This document shows positions 1-10,146 of a stretch of 51,044 bases of DNA, piece after piece; within the stretch, counting starts at the first letter, position 1; each line of letters begins with the position of its first letter. Source of the DNA: Bacteroidia bacterium (GTDB lineage: Bacteria > Bacteroidota > Bacteroidia > UBA4408); the NCBI GenBank assembly GCA_023262495.1, contig JALRAS010000005.1, positions 3,672 to 54,715 on the forward strand, read 5' to 3'. Under the pieces are notes generated by a model. It saw nothing but the letters and a program-made list of their open reading frames with translations, had not been told where the DNA came from and did not search any database. The translations under genes were made by a program, and so were the position numbers.

Positions 1-197
1 TATACAATAGGGTATCCGGCTGTTTCGCAAATCTCAACCTGATCGGCACCTGCTTTTTTAAGTGATGCTGCTACTGCTTCGGCAGTTTTTACAACATCAT
101 TTTTGTATGCAGGGTCGGCACTTACCGAAGGAATACGTAATAATTCAAAAAGTTCATCAAGGAATCGTTGTTGGTTGCTTTGGATATAGGCATTCAT
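1..197 (-). CDS. M20-family metallopeptidase/dipeptidase, N-terminal fragment (truncated by window edge)
   Basis: Reverse-strand reading from ATG at 197: MNAYIQSNQQRFLDELFELLRIPSVSADPAYKNDVVKTAEAVAASLKKAGADQVEICETAGYPIVY; typical N-terminus of M20 dipeptidases; open to edge. Confidence 0.8.
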   Translation of the reverse strand, partial: MNAYIQSNQQRFLDELFELLRIPSVSADPAYKNDVVKTAEAVAASLKKAGADQVEICETAGYPIV

Positions 198-217
198 AGT
201 AATTCTGTATTTTTATA

Positions 218-1741
218 TTAATTAAACAATGGAATATTTCTTTGGTTGAAATCTTTTATTGCCGTGGCCATGTATAAATTTCTCCACGTGGCAGCTGCCT
301 CTTTATTCAACAAGTCAAGGATAGGTTTATCATCGCACAATAGGGGAACTTCGGAAAGTTCTTGTGACTCAAATTGAAAACTTTTATGGGCGGTTTTAAA
401 ATCGTGCTTTGAAGCAAATATCAAAATATTGCCTTCTTCCTCTTTGGCTGCGCTAGATAGTAAATGATAATGAAAATTTGATTGCTTTAAGGTCTTTACT
501 ATAGCTTTTATGCCTTTGCTTTTTTCACCTGTTTTAAAGCCATAATTATTAATCACCAACATCCCATTGGTATTAAGGAGTGCTTTTACTTGACTTAAAC
601 TTTCTTCGGTAATCAAATGAGAAGGATTTTCTTCACCCTTAAAAACATCGAATACAATCAAATCATATTTTTTTTGCGTAGTATTGACATACCTGCGCGC
701 ATCGTCAACAAATACCTTGGTGCGCTTGTTTAGGGAGAAGAATTGTTGTGCTGCATAAACAACGCGTTCATCAAATTCAACAGCATCAACTTCAAAATTA
801 TTTTTAACGAGTTCGTTGGCAACAACACCTCCACCTAATCCCAACAACAGCGCCTTTTTTCCTTCCACCTGCTTGCTTGCTTCATCAACCAGCAACGATA
901 CATAGGGGAAGTAGCGGTGTGCTGTGTCTTGTTGGTTATCGTATGTTTGAATTACTCTATTGAATAGCATCATGCGAATATAGGAAACAGGTGTTTGTTG
1001 CTGTTGGTATACCGGATAATCAACCACCATGATTTGGCCCAGTAATCCCTCTTTACTATACAGTATTTTGATGTCGGATATGGCAGTTTCTTTGGTCAGA
1101 ATAAGTTTACCAAACAACATCAATAAAAGTGAAGCAATCAAGAATATTTTTCTTTGCTTAATGATTGCAATAAGCGGAAGTAGGCCCAGTATTGCGCCTG
1201 TTATAAAGGCGGGCTTACTTAATCCAAAGGTTGGAATAATGTAAAATCCCATGCCAAAGGTGGCAATAATACCGCCAACCGTGGAAACAGCATAAATATT
1301 ACCGGCCATATTGCCTGCATGATGCTGATGGTCGCTTAGTTTTTCAATGATGAGAGGTGATACCATCCCCATTAAAAATACCGGAGGCATCAGAAAAAGT
1401 ATGGTCGAGAAAATGATGGATGTTAGAAAGGGAAGATGGGTACTCCATGCAATAATGATACTTGCACTAATGGGCATGGCCGCGGTGAAAACAGCTGCAA
1501 CAAGCAAAACGTAAAATAGTAATTTGGCATTTTGACTCCGTCCTGCCCAATATCCTCCTGTAAAATATCCGGCAGCCAAACCACCTAGGGTAACAGCCAT
1601 AACGGTTGCCCAAACGTAAAGAGATGAGCCAAAGTAAGGGGCTAGCATTTTAGCACCAATCAACTCCGCACTCATCACTGCTGCTCCCTCGGTAAAGGAG
1701 AGGGTGTACAAGAAGAGTCGATTAGGATTGGCTTGTATCAT
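218..1741 (-). CDS. Membrane-anchored spermidine synthase-like protein (multi-TM N-terminus plus SAM-dependent methyltransferase-fold C-terminus)
   Basis: ORF 218..1825; the start is more likely ATG at 1741, overlapping the upstream stop as TAATG; C-terminal half has LLLGLGGGVVANEL...VDAVEFDERVV...YDLIVFDVF. Confidence 0.8.
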   Translation of the reverse strand: MIQANPNRLFLYTLSFTEGAAVMSAELIGAKMLAPYFGSSLYVWATVMAVTLGGLAAGYFTGGYWAGRSQNAKLLFYVLLVAAVFTAAMPISASIIIAWSTHLPFLTSIIFSTILFLMPPVFLMGMVSPLIIEKLSDHQHHAGNMAGNIYAVSTVGGIIATFGMGFYIIPTFGLSKPAFITGAILGLLPLIAIIKQRKIFLIASLLLMLFGKLILTKETAISDIKILYSKEGLLGQIMVVDYPVYQQQQTPVSYIRMMLFNRVIQTYDNQQDTAHRYFPYVSLLVDEASKQVEGKKALLLGLGGGVVANELVKNNFEVDAVEFDERVVYAAQQFFSLNKRTKVFVDDARRYVNTTQKKYDLIVFDVFKGEENPSHLITEESLSQVKALLNTNGMLVINNYGFKTGEKSKGIKAIVKTLKQSNFHYHLLSSAAKEEEGNILIFASKHDFKTAHKSFQFESQELSEVPLLCDDKPILDLLNKEAAATWRNLYMATAIKDFNQRNIPLFN

Positions 1742-2928
1742 TAATTTTTTGAACCACTTTTGATGATGGTATATTTTGTTTTTAGTTTTAAAAACCAACC
1801 TTCGAAGTAGGCATACGACAGCCATGATACCAGAATGGTGAGTGCGGTTACTGAAGCATAAATAACCAACTGCGGTATGAGTTCGTTGGAAGGCATGATG
1901 CCTGCTGCTTTCATTAAATAAATTACAAGCGGTATCAACATGAAGTGGTACATGTACATGCTATACGAAATTTTACCTAAGAAATTAAACACATCATTTT
2001 CAAGTTTGATGATGGAATCGGGATTGCCCGAAACATTGGCAATAATAAATAGGAAAATTACACTGTAAACTAAGTGAATGCCATCTTGTATGGCAGGAGG
2101 TGTAAATAAAATCAAAATAGGAATACAGAGTAAGCACATTGGAAGCACAATAGGTTGGTACACCAAATTTTTAAATTGTGTTTTGTAATTGTAAAGTAGG
2201 TAGGCACCCATACCACCAATTGTCATAGATTCTATTTTGGTCATAGCCAAGAATTTTTTAATGATTGCAAGTGTTGGACTGCCATATCCGGCCTTGAACA
2301 AAATTAACACAAATACCTTAAGACCAATCATGATGCAAAATACAATGACCAACATTTTGAAAATATTACCGGCTTTTTTGGCAAGTACAGGCCATATCAA
2401 ATAAAATTGTTCCTCAACACCAATCGACCATGTTTGACTAATCATAGGCACAGGTGAAAAAATGGCATGGGCAATATTTGGGAAGATAATTAAATAAAGG
2501 AATAGATTGATTCCAAAATGATCGTTAAGTTCTTTACTTGAAAAGCTAATCGATCCATTGACAATATATGGAACAACAAAAAAACCCAAAATAACAATAA
2601 GGTAGTAGAGGGGCCAAATTCTCAAGATCCTTCGCAAGTAGAACTTTTTAACTGCAATTGTTCCTGTTTTTGCTTTCTCAACAAGGAGTAAATAAGTGAT
2701 TAAAAAACCACTCAATACAAAGAAGAAATAAACTCCCAAACCTCCTGCCTCAAACACAAATGTATTTACAGCACTTTTCAAGGTTAGGATATTTGAACTA
2801 TGATTTCCCCACAAATTTGGTAACCCCATAAAATGTTTCACCAATTCTATATGTGTAACCACTACTGCCATTGCAGCAAAGAAACGCAGCCCGTTTAACC
2901 CCGGAAAATAAACCTTGTTATTATCCAT
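1741..2928 (-). CDS. Acyltransferase family 3 (OafA/YrhL-like) integral membrane protein
   Basis: GLNGLRFFAAMAVVVTHIE, FVLSGFLITYLLL, QTWSIGVEEQFYLIWP motifs. Confidence 0.92.
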   Translation of the reverse strand: MDNNKVYFPGLNGLRFFAAMAVVVTHIELVKHFMGLPNLWGNHSSNILTLKSAVNTFVFEAGGLGVYFFFVLSGFLITYLLLVEKAKTGTIAVKKFYLRRILRIWPLYYLIVILGFFVVPYIVNGSISFSSKELNDHFGINLFLYLIIFPNIAHAIFSPVPMISQTWSIGVEEQFYLIWPVLAKKAGNIFKMLVIVFCIMIGLKVFVLILFKAGYGSPTLAIIKKFLAMTKIESMTIGGMGAYLLYNYKTQFKNLVYQPIVLPMCLLCIPILILFTPPAIQDGIHLVYSVIFLFIIANVSGNPDSIIKLENDVFNFLGKISYSMYMYHFMLIPLVIYLMKAAGIMPSNELIPQLVIYASVTALTILVSWLSYAYFEGWFLKLKTKYTIIKSGSKN

Positions 2929-3160
2929 TACAGGTTAAAATAAAATGGTTGCATTTCATGTTGACAGGGTATATTGATTTGTTATCGCTTCGCAAAATTA
3001 TTTTAATCAAACTGCTCATAGTTGCTTCATCAGTTAACCGGTAATTTGCAGCATATCAATCAAAAAAATCACTCCAATACACTGCTGCAAATTTCAGTTC
3101 ATTGGCATTATTTTGAGCAACAAATATCTTAATTTTTTTTAATCTCTCGAGATGCCTTTT

Positions 3161-3289
3161 ATACCAATTGCATTTATTTTTTAGTCCAACTAAAAAATAA
3201 ATTTGCAATGATTAATGCCGATACTACCTGAAAATAGTACAATGAGGCAATGTCGAAATTGGACTAAATTGAAAGTGTAATCGGTATTA
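3161..3289. repeat. MITE-like element with ~30-bp imperfect terminal inverted repeats
   Basis: Left end ATACCAATTGCATTTATTTTTTAGTCCAAC vs reverse complement of right end ATACCGATTACACTTTCAATTTAGTCCAAT, 22/30 identical by eye; internal AT-rich hairpin 3168-3208. Confidence 0.6.
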
Positions 3290-3377
3290 ATTATCAGGGG
3301 TACTTTTGCTCGGGAAAATCATATTGTAATCAAAGGCACGCAAATGCATACCAGACAAAGCGATTGATAGATGTTAG

Positions 3378-4031
3378 CTACTTTTTTTTGATTTCGCTGC
3401 TGAGTTCAATGACTGTATTATACACGTATGTCTTGTGCTTTTTTATAGACACGCCAATGTATAAGACCTCGGGATTGAGTAGCGATTTTCTATGACTCAA
3501 GCTAGGAATGCCCTCGTCAATGAGTAAATCTATAACTATGCTAAAGGCATCGCCATAGCCATATTGACAATTTTCAAACACTTTTTTATATCTCTTGCTC
3601 AAGTGTGCTGCGCGCATTTCATAAGTTTCACCGGTGGGTGAATTGTGTCCTACCTTACCTTTAACGCCCATTTCGGTAGCATGTTTTTTAGCCATTTCAT
3701 ACAGGTCAAATTTAGGTTCAATGCATCCTGTTGCTTGCATGTTGTTGAGATCTTTCAGTAAACTGCTTAAGTAAGAAGTCTTCTCTATGGCTGCAGAATC
3801 TAGATAGTCTTTAAGATAGGTATCTGCAAACAACTTAGGATTGATACGTACCATGTTGATGTACATCACAACAGCTTTTTCTTCAGCCGTAAGATAGCCG
3901 GTTGATTGCGCAGTTTGACATTTTTTTAGCAATGAATCGGGCCACTCTGCTGACAATGCCCCAGCAGGGCAACTCAAAAAAACATACATGACCAATCCAA
4001 TATAGTGCTTCATTCTTTTATTATCATGCAA
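3378..4031 (-). CDS. CAP (SCP/PR-1-like) domain secreted protein
   Basis: AVVMYINMVRINPKLFADTYL ... MAKKHATEMGVKGKVGHNSPTG; signal-like N-terminus. Confidence 0.8.
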   Translation of the reverse strand: MHDNKRMKHYIGLVMYVFLSCPAGALSAEWPDSLLKKCQTAQSTGYLTAEEKAVVMYINMVRINPKLFADTYLKDYLDSAAIEKTSYLSSLLKDLNNMQATGCIEPKFDLYEMAKKHATEMGVKGKVGHNSPTGETYEMRAAHLSKRYKKVFENCQYGYGDAFSIVIDLLIDEGIPSLSHRKSLLNPEVLYIGVSIKKHKTYVYNTVIELSSEIKKK

Positions 4032-4056
4032 AAATTATGCATCAATTGTGCCAAAC

Positions 4057-5700
4057 TTAAAATACTTGTTTCCCATCGCTGAATGTTTTTAAAACCTTGA
4101 TATAAGGAATATCATACTCATTGCAATTCATAATGTCTTTATCAATAATGATAAAGTCAGCTGCTTTGCCCACTTCCAGGCTGCCTCTCATTTTCTCTTC
4201 AAATCCTGCATAAGCAGCCCAACTCGTGAATGCTCTTATTGCCTGTTCGCGCGATATTTTATTTTGCGATTCAAAACCGCCTGCCGGTATTCTTCTCAAA
4301 TCTTGACGTGTTACCGCGGCATAAATACCTCTGAAGGGATTGATACCCTCAACCGGAAAGTCACTACCACCGGCAATCATCCCCGCGTGTTCAATTAACT
4401 TCTTTAAAGCATAGGCATTTTTAGTCCGTTCTTTTCCAATACGATCATATACCCAATACATGTCGGAAGTTGCATGTGTGGGCTGAACCGATGGAATGAT
4501 TTTATTCAAAGCAAATTTTTTAAAGTCAGATTCATCAATGACCTGTGCATGCTCTATTCTCCATCTTCTATGCCTATCATTGCCAAGTACCTGATGATAC
4601 AAATCAAGGATAAAACGATTGGCAGAATCACCAATGCAATGCGTGTTCATCTGGAATTGTGAACGTGCAATTTTTTGGGCAACTGCTCTCAAGGAATCGG
4701 GATGCGATAGTAAAAAACCTGCCTCATTTTTTTTATCTTGGTATGGCTTCAATAAGCATGCTCCTCTCGATCCCAGAGCCCCGTCAGCATATACTTTAAA
4801 TGCCCTTACGCTGAGGTTTTCTTTAATGATTGGCCCACTTTTAAGGTAATGTTTTAAATTATCCTGATCAGCAGACAGCATCAAGTGTAGTTTCATTTTA
4901 AGTTTGCCGCTCGTTTGCAAACTATCTAAAAATTCTACTATTTTTTTTGAAAGTCCTGCATCGGCCACAGAGGTGAGACCTACCTCAAAACAATTTTTTT
5001 GTGCAGTCATCAAAGCATCAAAACGCTCTGATACCGATGGGTCGGGAATGTGCTTGCTTACCTCATTTACTGCGTTGTCAATAAGCATACCGGTGAGGGT
5101 TTGCTTTCCGTTTTTAGTGATTATTTCAAATACACCACCCTCAATTTTGTTGGCAGCGGTAATGCCTGCAAGGTCGAGTGCCTTCTGATTAGCTAATGCA
5201 GCGTGGCCATCCACACGCGACAGGAGCACAGGTCGGTCAGGGAACAATTTGTCTAAGCTGTCTTTAGTTGGAAAGTCCTTCACCTTCCAATCGTTTTGAT
5301 CCCAACCTCTTCCCTTTATCCATAGTGATTTTGATGTGGTGGAAAATTCCTGTACGCGTTGAATTACCTCGTTGAATGAACGTGTGCCTGTGAGATCTAC
5401 CTCGCGCAATCCTAATGCATAATAATAGAAATGCGTATGGGCATCATACAAGCCAGGGAGTACGGTCTTTCCTTGTAAGTCAATCTTTTCAGGAGCATCA
5501 TACAATTCAAAAATTTTGGCCGTTGTTCCAATAGCAGCAATTTTTCCATCTTTTACAGCCATGGCAGCGTGCTTTGAAAATGCACTGTCAACGCTATAGA
5601 TAGTAGCGTTGTATAAAATCATATCTACTTGTGTATGACTTTTACATCCCGCAAGTGCAATGATGAGTAGGGAACAGATAATGCTGATGATGTTTCTCAT
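4057..5700 (-). CDS. Amidohydrolase family lipoprotein (YtcJ-like)
   Basis: Lipobox IIALAGC; LPGLYDAHTHFYYYALG; NTHCIGDSANR; IAGGSDFPVEGINPF. Confidence 0.9.
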   Translation of the reverse strand: MRNIISIICSLLIIALAGCKSHTQVDMILYNATIYSVDSAFSKHAAMAVKDGKIAAIGTTAKIFELYDAPEKIDLQGKTVLPGLYDAHTHFYYYALGLREVDLTGTRSFNEVIQRVQEFSTTSKSLWIKGRGWDQNDWKVKDFPTKDSLDKLFPDRPVLLSRVDGHAALANQKALDLAGITAANKIEGGVFEIITKNGKQTLTGMLIDNAVNEVSKHIPDPSVSERFDALMTAQKNCFEVGLTSVADAGLSKKIVEFLDSLQTSGKLKMKLHLMLSADQDNLKHYLKSGPIIKENLSVRAFKVYADGALGSRGACLLKPYQDKKNEAGFLLSHPDSLRAVAQKIARSQFQMNTHCIGDSANRFILDLYHQVLGNDRHRRWRIEHAQVIDESDFKKFALNKIIPSVQPTHATSDMYWVYDRIGKERTKNAYALKKLIEHAGMIAGGSDFPVEGINPFRGIYAAVTRQDLRRIPAGGFESQNKISREQAIRAFTSWAAYAGFEEKMRGSLEVGKAADFIIIDKDIMNCNEYDIPYIKVLKTFSDGKQVF

Positions 5701-5703
5701 GTG

Positions 5704-6459
5704 CTATTTTCTGAAGGTTGTAGTAGCGTTTGCCTGTGCTTTTGGGGTAATAGTAATGTCGCTGATATTCACATGCTCGGGGCGCGAAGCTGCCCAATAA
5801 ACCGCATCGGCAACATCATGGGCACTCAAGGGGGTAAGTCCTGCATAAACTTTTTTTGCTCTTTCGCTGTCGCCCTTATATCTTACCAAACTGAATTCTG
5901 TTTCAACCATGCCGGGCGCTATATTGGTCACTCTGATGCCGTGTTGCAACAAATCTATGCGCATGGTTTGAGACAATGAATCAACGGCATGTTTTGTTGC
6001 ACAATATACATTACCGTTGGCATAGTTTTCTTTACCTGCTATGGAGCTGATGTTGATGATATGTCCTGCTTGCTGCAATACCATCATCGGTGCCACAATT
6101 CGCGCCATATAAAGCAAACCTTTGATATTGGTATCAATCATTGTTTCCCAATCGCTATGCAGCCCTTCGTGAATCGGATTGAGGCCCGCAGCTAATCCTG
6201 CGTTATTAATGAGTATATCAATTTGTTGGTAGTCGGTCGGCAATTTTGTGATTGCGTTTTCGCAAGCCACCTTATTGGTTACATCAAATACCAGTGGCAA
6301 GGTGTTAGTGCCATATTGAGTTTGAAGTGTTTGCGTCAATTGTTTGAGTTTTTCTTCACGCCTTCCTGTGATGATCAATCGATAACCGTTTTCGGCAAAG
6401 ATGTGCGCGCAGGCTTCTCCTATGCCTGAAGTTGCTCCTGTTATAAGTACTGTTTTCAA
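5704..6459 (-). CDS. SDR-family NAD(P)-dependent oxidoreductase (YdfG-like)
   Basis: TGATSGIGEACAHIFAENG; NNAGLA; YCATKHAVDSLS; PGMVETEFS. Confidence 0.92.
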   Translation of the reverse strand: MKTVLITGATSGIGEACAHIFAENGYRLIITGRREEKLKQLTQTLQTQYGTNTLPLVFDVTNKVACENAITKLPTDYQQIDILINNAGLAAGLNPIHEGLHSDWETMIDTNIKGLLYMARIVAPMMVLQQAGHIINISSIAGKENYANGNVYCATKHAVDSLSQTMRIDLLQHGIRVTNIAPGMVETEFSLVRYKGDSERAKKVYAGLTPLSAHDVADAVYWAASRPEHVNISDITITPKAQANATTTFRK

Positions 6460-6584
6460 CGTTTATATAATTTATTGCTGCAAAAGTAAGATTAAAATAC
6501 TTTGAAGGGTGCACTAAAATTTCTGTTAATAAACTTTCAATTGTGAGATAAAAAACTTTACTTTGAGAGTCTAAACTTAACTAT

Positions 6585-8363
6585 ATGAGTAATCCACTAA
6601 AAGGCGGAGAGTTTTTGATCCGCACCACCGAAGCGAAAGATATTTTTATTCCGGAACAATGGAACGAAGAACAACAAATGATTGCCCAATCATGCCATGA
6701 TTTTTTGGCTGCAGAAATTTGGCCGAATCTCGATAGAATTGATGCTCAAGAGGAAGGGCTTACAGTGTCATTGTTAGATAAGGCAGCCGAATTAGGTTTG
6801 CTTGGGCTCAATGTTCCTGAAGAATATGGAGGTTTTGAAAAAGATTTTGTTACCGGCATGTTGGCTACTGAAGTAATTGGTGCCGGACATTCATTTGCGG
6901 TATCTATCTCTGCACACACCGGTATTGGAACACTTCCCATATTGTATTATGGTAATGAAGCACAAAAACAAAAATACATTCCTAAATTGGCAAGTGGCGA
7001 GTGGAAAGCTTGCTACTGTCTAACAGAGCCCAACTCGGGATCTGATGCCAACAGTGGTAAAACAAAAGCCGTGTTGAGTGCCGATGGAAAGCATTACATC
7101 CTTAACGGTCAAAAAATGTGGATTACCAACGGAGGATTTGCTGATGTATTTACCGTGTTTGCCAAAATAGATGATGATGAAAATTTAAGTGCGTTCATTG
7201 TTGAAAAAAGTTTTGGTGGCATAACACTTAATCCCGAGGAGCATAAGATGGGAATAAAAGGCAGCAGCACCCGACAAGTATTTTTCAATGATTGTAAAGT
7301 GCCTGTCGAAAATTTATTGAGCGAAAGACAAAACGGTTTCAAGATTGCTGTTAACATATTAAACATGGGCCGTGTAAAGTTGGCTGCAGCAGCGCTTGGT
7401 GGCTGTAAGCGTGCTTCAGGTATTTCAGTAAACTATGCCAACGAGCGTCAACAATTTGGCCGCCCTATTGCAAAGTATGGTGCCATACGACACAAATTAG
7501 CAGAGCAAGCGATTCGCATTTACGCCATGGAGAGTGCGCTGTATAGAGTTACTCAAAATATTGAAGATGCCATCAATGCTTATGCAGCATCAGGAATGGA
7601 CAAAGGAAAAGCCATTTTAAAAGGGGTAGAGCAGTTTGCTCCCGAGGCAGCAATCATGAAAGTTGCCGGTAGTGAGGTGCTTGATTATGTTGTTGATGAA
7701 GGTGTTCAAATATACGGTGGTATGGGATACAGTGCCGAAGCGCCTATGGACAGAGCTTATCGCGACAGTCGTATCAATCGAATCTTTGAGGGAACCAACG
7801 AAATCAACCGTATGCTCATTGTGGATATGATGCTGCGTAAAGCTATGAAAGGAGAGTTAGATTTAATGGGGCCCGCACAAAAGGTTGCTGCCGAGTTAAT
7901 GAGTATCCCCGATTTTGGTGGCGATGATGATACTCCTTTTGCGAAAGAGAAAAAATATATCGAAAATTTCAAAAAAGCGGCTTTGATGGTAGCCGGTGCT
8001 GCGGCACAAAAGCTCATGATGGAGTTGTCAAAAGAGCAGGAGGTGTTGATGAATATTGCCGACATGATAATTGATTTATACATCTCTGAAAGTGTGATGC
8101 TGCGTGTTGAAAAATTATGCAGCATGAAAGGTGCCGATCATTGTAAAGAGCAATTAGAAATGATGCGTGTATACATCAACGATGCTGCGGATCGTATTCA
8201 TAAAAATGGTAAAGATGCCATCAATTCCTTTGCTGAAGGTGATGAGTTACGCATGATGTTGATGGGCTTGAAACGTTTCACTAAAACAGATCCATTCAAT
8301 AGCAAAGAGGCACGTAGAGTTGTTGCAGCCAAATTAATTGCAGAGAATAAATACTGTTTTTAA
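6585..8363 (+). CDS. Acyl-CoA dehydrogenase family protein
   Basis: CYCLTEPNSGSDANS; RQQFGRPIAKYGAIRHKLA; QIYGGMGYSAEAPMDRAYRDSRINRIFEGTNEINRML. Confidence 0.95.
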   Translation: MSNPLKGGEFLIRTTEAKDIFIPEQWNEEQQMIAQSCHDFLAAEIWPNLDRIDAQEEGLTVSLLDKAAELGLLGLNVPEEYGGFEKDFVTGMLATEVIGAGHSFAVSISAHTGIGTLPILYYGNEAQKQKYIPKLASGEWKACYCLTEPNSGSDANSGKTKAVLSADGKHYILNGQKMWITNGGFADVFTVFAKIDDDENLSAFIVEKSFGGITLNPEEHKMGIKGSSTRQVFFNDCKVPVENLLSERQNGFKIAVNILNMGRVKLAAAALGGCKRASGISVNYANERQQFGRPIAKYGAIRHKLAEQAIRIYAMESALYRVTQNIEDAINAYAASGMDKGKAILKGVEQFAPEAAIMKVAGSEVLDYVVDEGVQIYGGMGYSAEAPMDRAYRDSRINRIFEGTNEINRMLIVDMMLRKAMKGELDLMGPAQKVAAELMSIPDFGGDDDTPFAKEKKYIENFKKAALMVAGAAAQKLMMELSKEQEVLMNIADMIIDLYISESVMLRVEKLCSMKGADHCKEQLEMMRVYINDAADRIHKNGKDAINSFAEGDELRMMLMGLKRFTKTDPFNSKEARRVVAAKLIAENKYCF

Positions 8364-8380
8364 ATAAAAATGAAAGGTAT

Positions 8381-8408
8381 GTGGTTGGAGTAAACTCCAA
8401 CCACTTTT
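8381..8408 (+). terminator. Rho-independent-like terminator after acyl-CoA dehydrogenase
   Basis: GTGGTTGGAGTAAACTCCAACCACTTTT: ~10-bp stem followed by a short T run. Confidence 0.6.
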
Positions 8409-8484
8409 GGAAACTTGTAGTTGCATTTTTCCTGCTTCCTGCATCAAGTACAATTGGTTAGCAACACTTCTTTACACCAAATTT

Positions 8485-8895
8485 TTATTGTAACATCAGG
8501 AGTAATGTTGATGCTCTTAATTGACCAAAAATAATGGCCTTTTGATTAAATGCGATCCCACATGCGATTGCGTCCTCCTTACTAATATCAATGATCAATA
8601 ATGACATTTCGTTGGGCCAGCCTTTTGTTCCTTCTCCATAACCCAAAACAAATTTATATCCTCGAGTTTCTACGTAGTTGATGAGTTGCTTATGACGCAG
8701 TTCGTTTTGCTCTGCCGTTAACAATTCAGAGAGAGGATTATAGGCGGTTATAAAGGCGTATGTTGTGCAGTTGTTTTCAATTAACAAATGGTCAAGTTTC
8801 TCATTTTTTTTACCCACTTGTATCACTATATCTTCAACAATATACCTTGTCTTTGCATAAGCTGATTTGAGCTCTCGGTTTTTATGTGTATACAT
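8485..8895 (-). CDS. DUF3293-like hypothetical protein
   Basis: YAFITAYNPLSELLTAEQNELRHKQLINYVETRGYKFVLGYGEG resembles the DUF3293 core. Confidence 0.65.
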   Translation of the reverse strand: MYTHKNRELKSAYAKTRYIVEDIVIQVGKKNEKLDHLLIENNCTTYAFITAYNPLSELLTAEQNELRHKQLINYVETRGYKFVLGYGEGTKGWPNEMSLLIIDISKEDAIACGIAFNQKAIIFGQLRASTLLLMLQ

Positions 8896-8938
8896 ATTAT
8901 ACCTTAACTTATGATTAATTAATACTTGATTTTGGCTA

Positions 8939-10078
8939 TTATTTCAACAATTGTAATTGCCCAATAACAAGCGCATCAATAATTTCCCAGGGCACATTAG
9001 CTTTTCCAAAATGTCCGTAGGCAGCTGTGCCAATGTAAATAGGTGCTTTTAACCCTAAGGTGCGTATGATACCCTGAGGTGTTAAATCAAACAGTGATTG
9101 AATGGCTTCCTCTATTTTTGATTCATCAATAACTCCTGTTTCATGCGTATTTACATATAAACTTGTTGGTTCCGCTTTTCCTATGGCGTATGACAGCTGA
9201 ATAGTGCACCGAGTGGCAAGGCCTGCCTCAACAATATGTTTGGCAACATATCTTGCTGCATAGGCGGCTGAGCGGTCAACCTTACTCGGATCCTTTCCGC
9301 TAAAAGCACCACCTCCATGCGGGCACGAACCACCATAAGTGTCAACAATAATTTTACGACCTGTAAGGCCTGTATCGCCATGCGGACCTCCAATTGTGAA
9401 GCTACCAGAAGGATTAATCATAATCACCGGATTGCCTTTCAGATCATAAGAACTAATCACCGGATGAATAATTTGCTCGGTAACAAATTTGCTTAATGCA
9501 GCCTGTGAAATGTGTTTCACATGTTGTGTAGACAATACAATGTTTTCGATGGCAACAGGTATATTGTTTTCATACCTGATGGTTACCTGTGATTTGGCAT
9601 CAGGCAATAGTACAGAGTCTTCTTGCATTCTTACTTCCCTTTGTTTTTCCATCAGTTGATGCGCTATCATAATGGGCATAGGCATTAGCGCAGGCGTTTC
9701 TCTACAGGCATAGCCAAACATTATTCCTTGATCACCTGCGCCACCATCGATAACACTGCTGTTAATTTCCGGACTTTGTTCGTGTAGTAAATTGATGTAA
9801 GCGGCATCTGCTTCACTGAATCCAGTAGCACTATCAGTGTAACCAATTTCTTTAATCACTGCTCTTGCTATGGCAATGGCATCAACATGTACTTTTGAGG
9901 TTACTTCACCGGCAATCACCAATTGTCCTGTTGTAATGAGGCATTCGCAGGCTACTTTGGCTTCGGGGTCTTGTGCTAAATAGGCATCTAAAATGGCATC
10001 AGAAATTTGATCGGCTACTTTATCGGGATGTCCGTTTGATACCGATTCGCTTGTAAATTGAAATGTTTTTGTTTTCAT
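8939..10078 (-). CDS. metK: Methionine adenosyltransferase (S-adenosylmethionine synthetase)
   Basis: FTSESVSNGHPDKVADQISDAILDAYL; GAGDQGIMFGYA; GPHGDTGLTGRKIIVDTYGG; likely start is the internal Met (MKTKTFQFTSESV) at 10078 rather than 10108. Confidence 0.97.
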   Translation of the reverse strand: MKTKTFQFTSESVSNGHPDKVADQISDAILDAYLAQDPEAKVACECLITTGQLVIAGEVTSKVHVDAIAIARAVIKEIGYTDSATGFSEADAAYINLLHEQSPEINSSVIDGGAGDQGIMFGYACRETPALMPMPIMIAHQLMEKQREVRMQEDSVLLPDAKSQVTIRYENNIPVAIENIVLSTQHVKHISQAALSKFVTEQIIHPVISSYDLKGNPVIMINPSGSFTIGGPHGDTGLTGRKIIVDTYGGSCPHGGGAFSGKDPSKVDRSAAYAARYVAKHIVEAGLATRCTIQLSYAIGKAEPTSLYVNTHETGVIDESKIEEAIQSLFDLTPQGIIRTLGLKAPIYIGTAAYGHFGKANVPWEIIDALVIGQLQLLK

Positions 10079-10146
10079 GTGTATTGTTTTTAAGTTTTTA
10101 CAATACATCAGTAATGGGATGGCAACATGTTATTTTGACGAAATGT

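Noticed and set aside
1029-1244. 71-aa + strand ORF inside the spermidine-synthase-like gene
   Set aside because: Antisense to a supported CDS; hydrophobic content mirrors TM-coding DNA.
5701-6429. Short + strand ORFs opposite the SDR gene
   Set aside because: Fully antisense to a well-supported SDR CDS.
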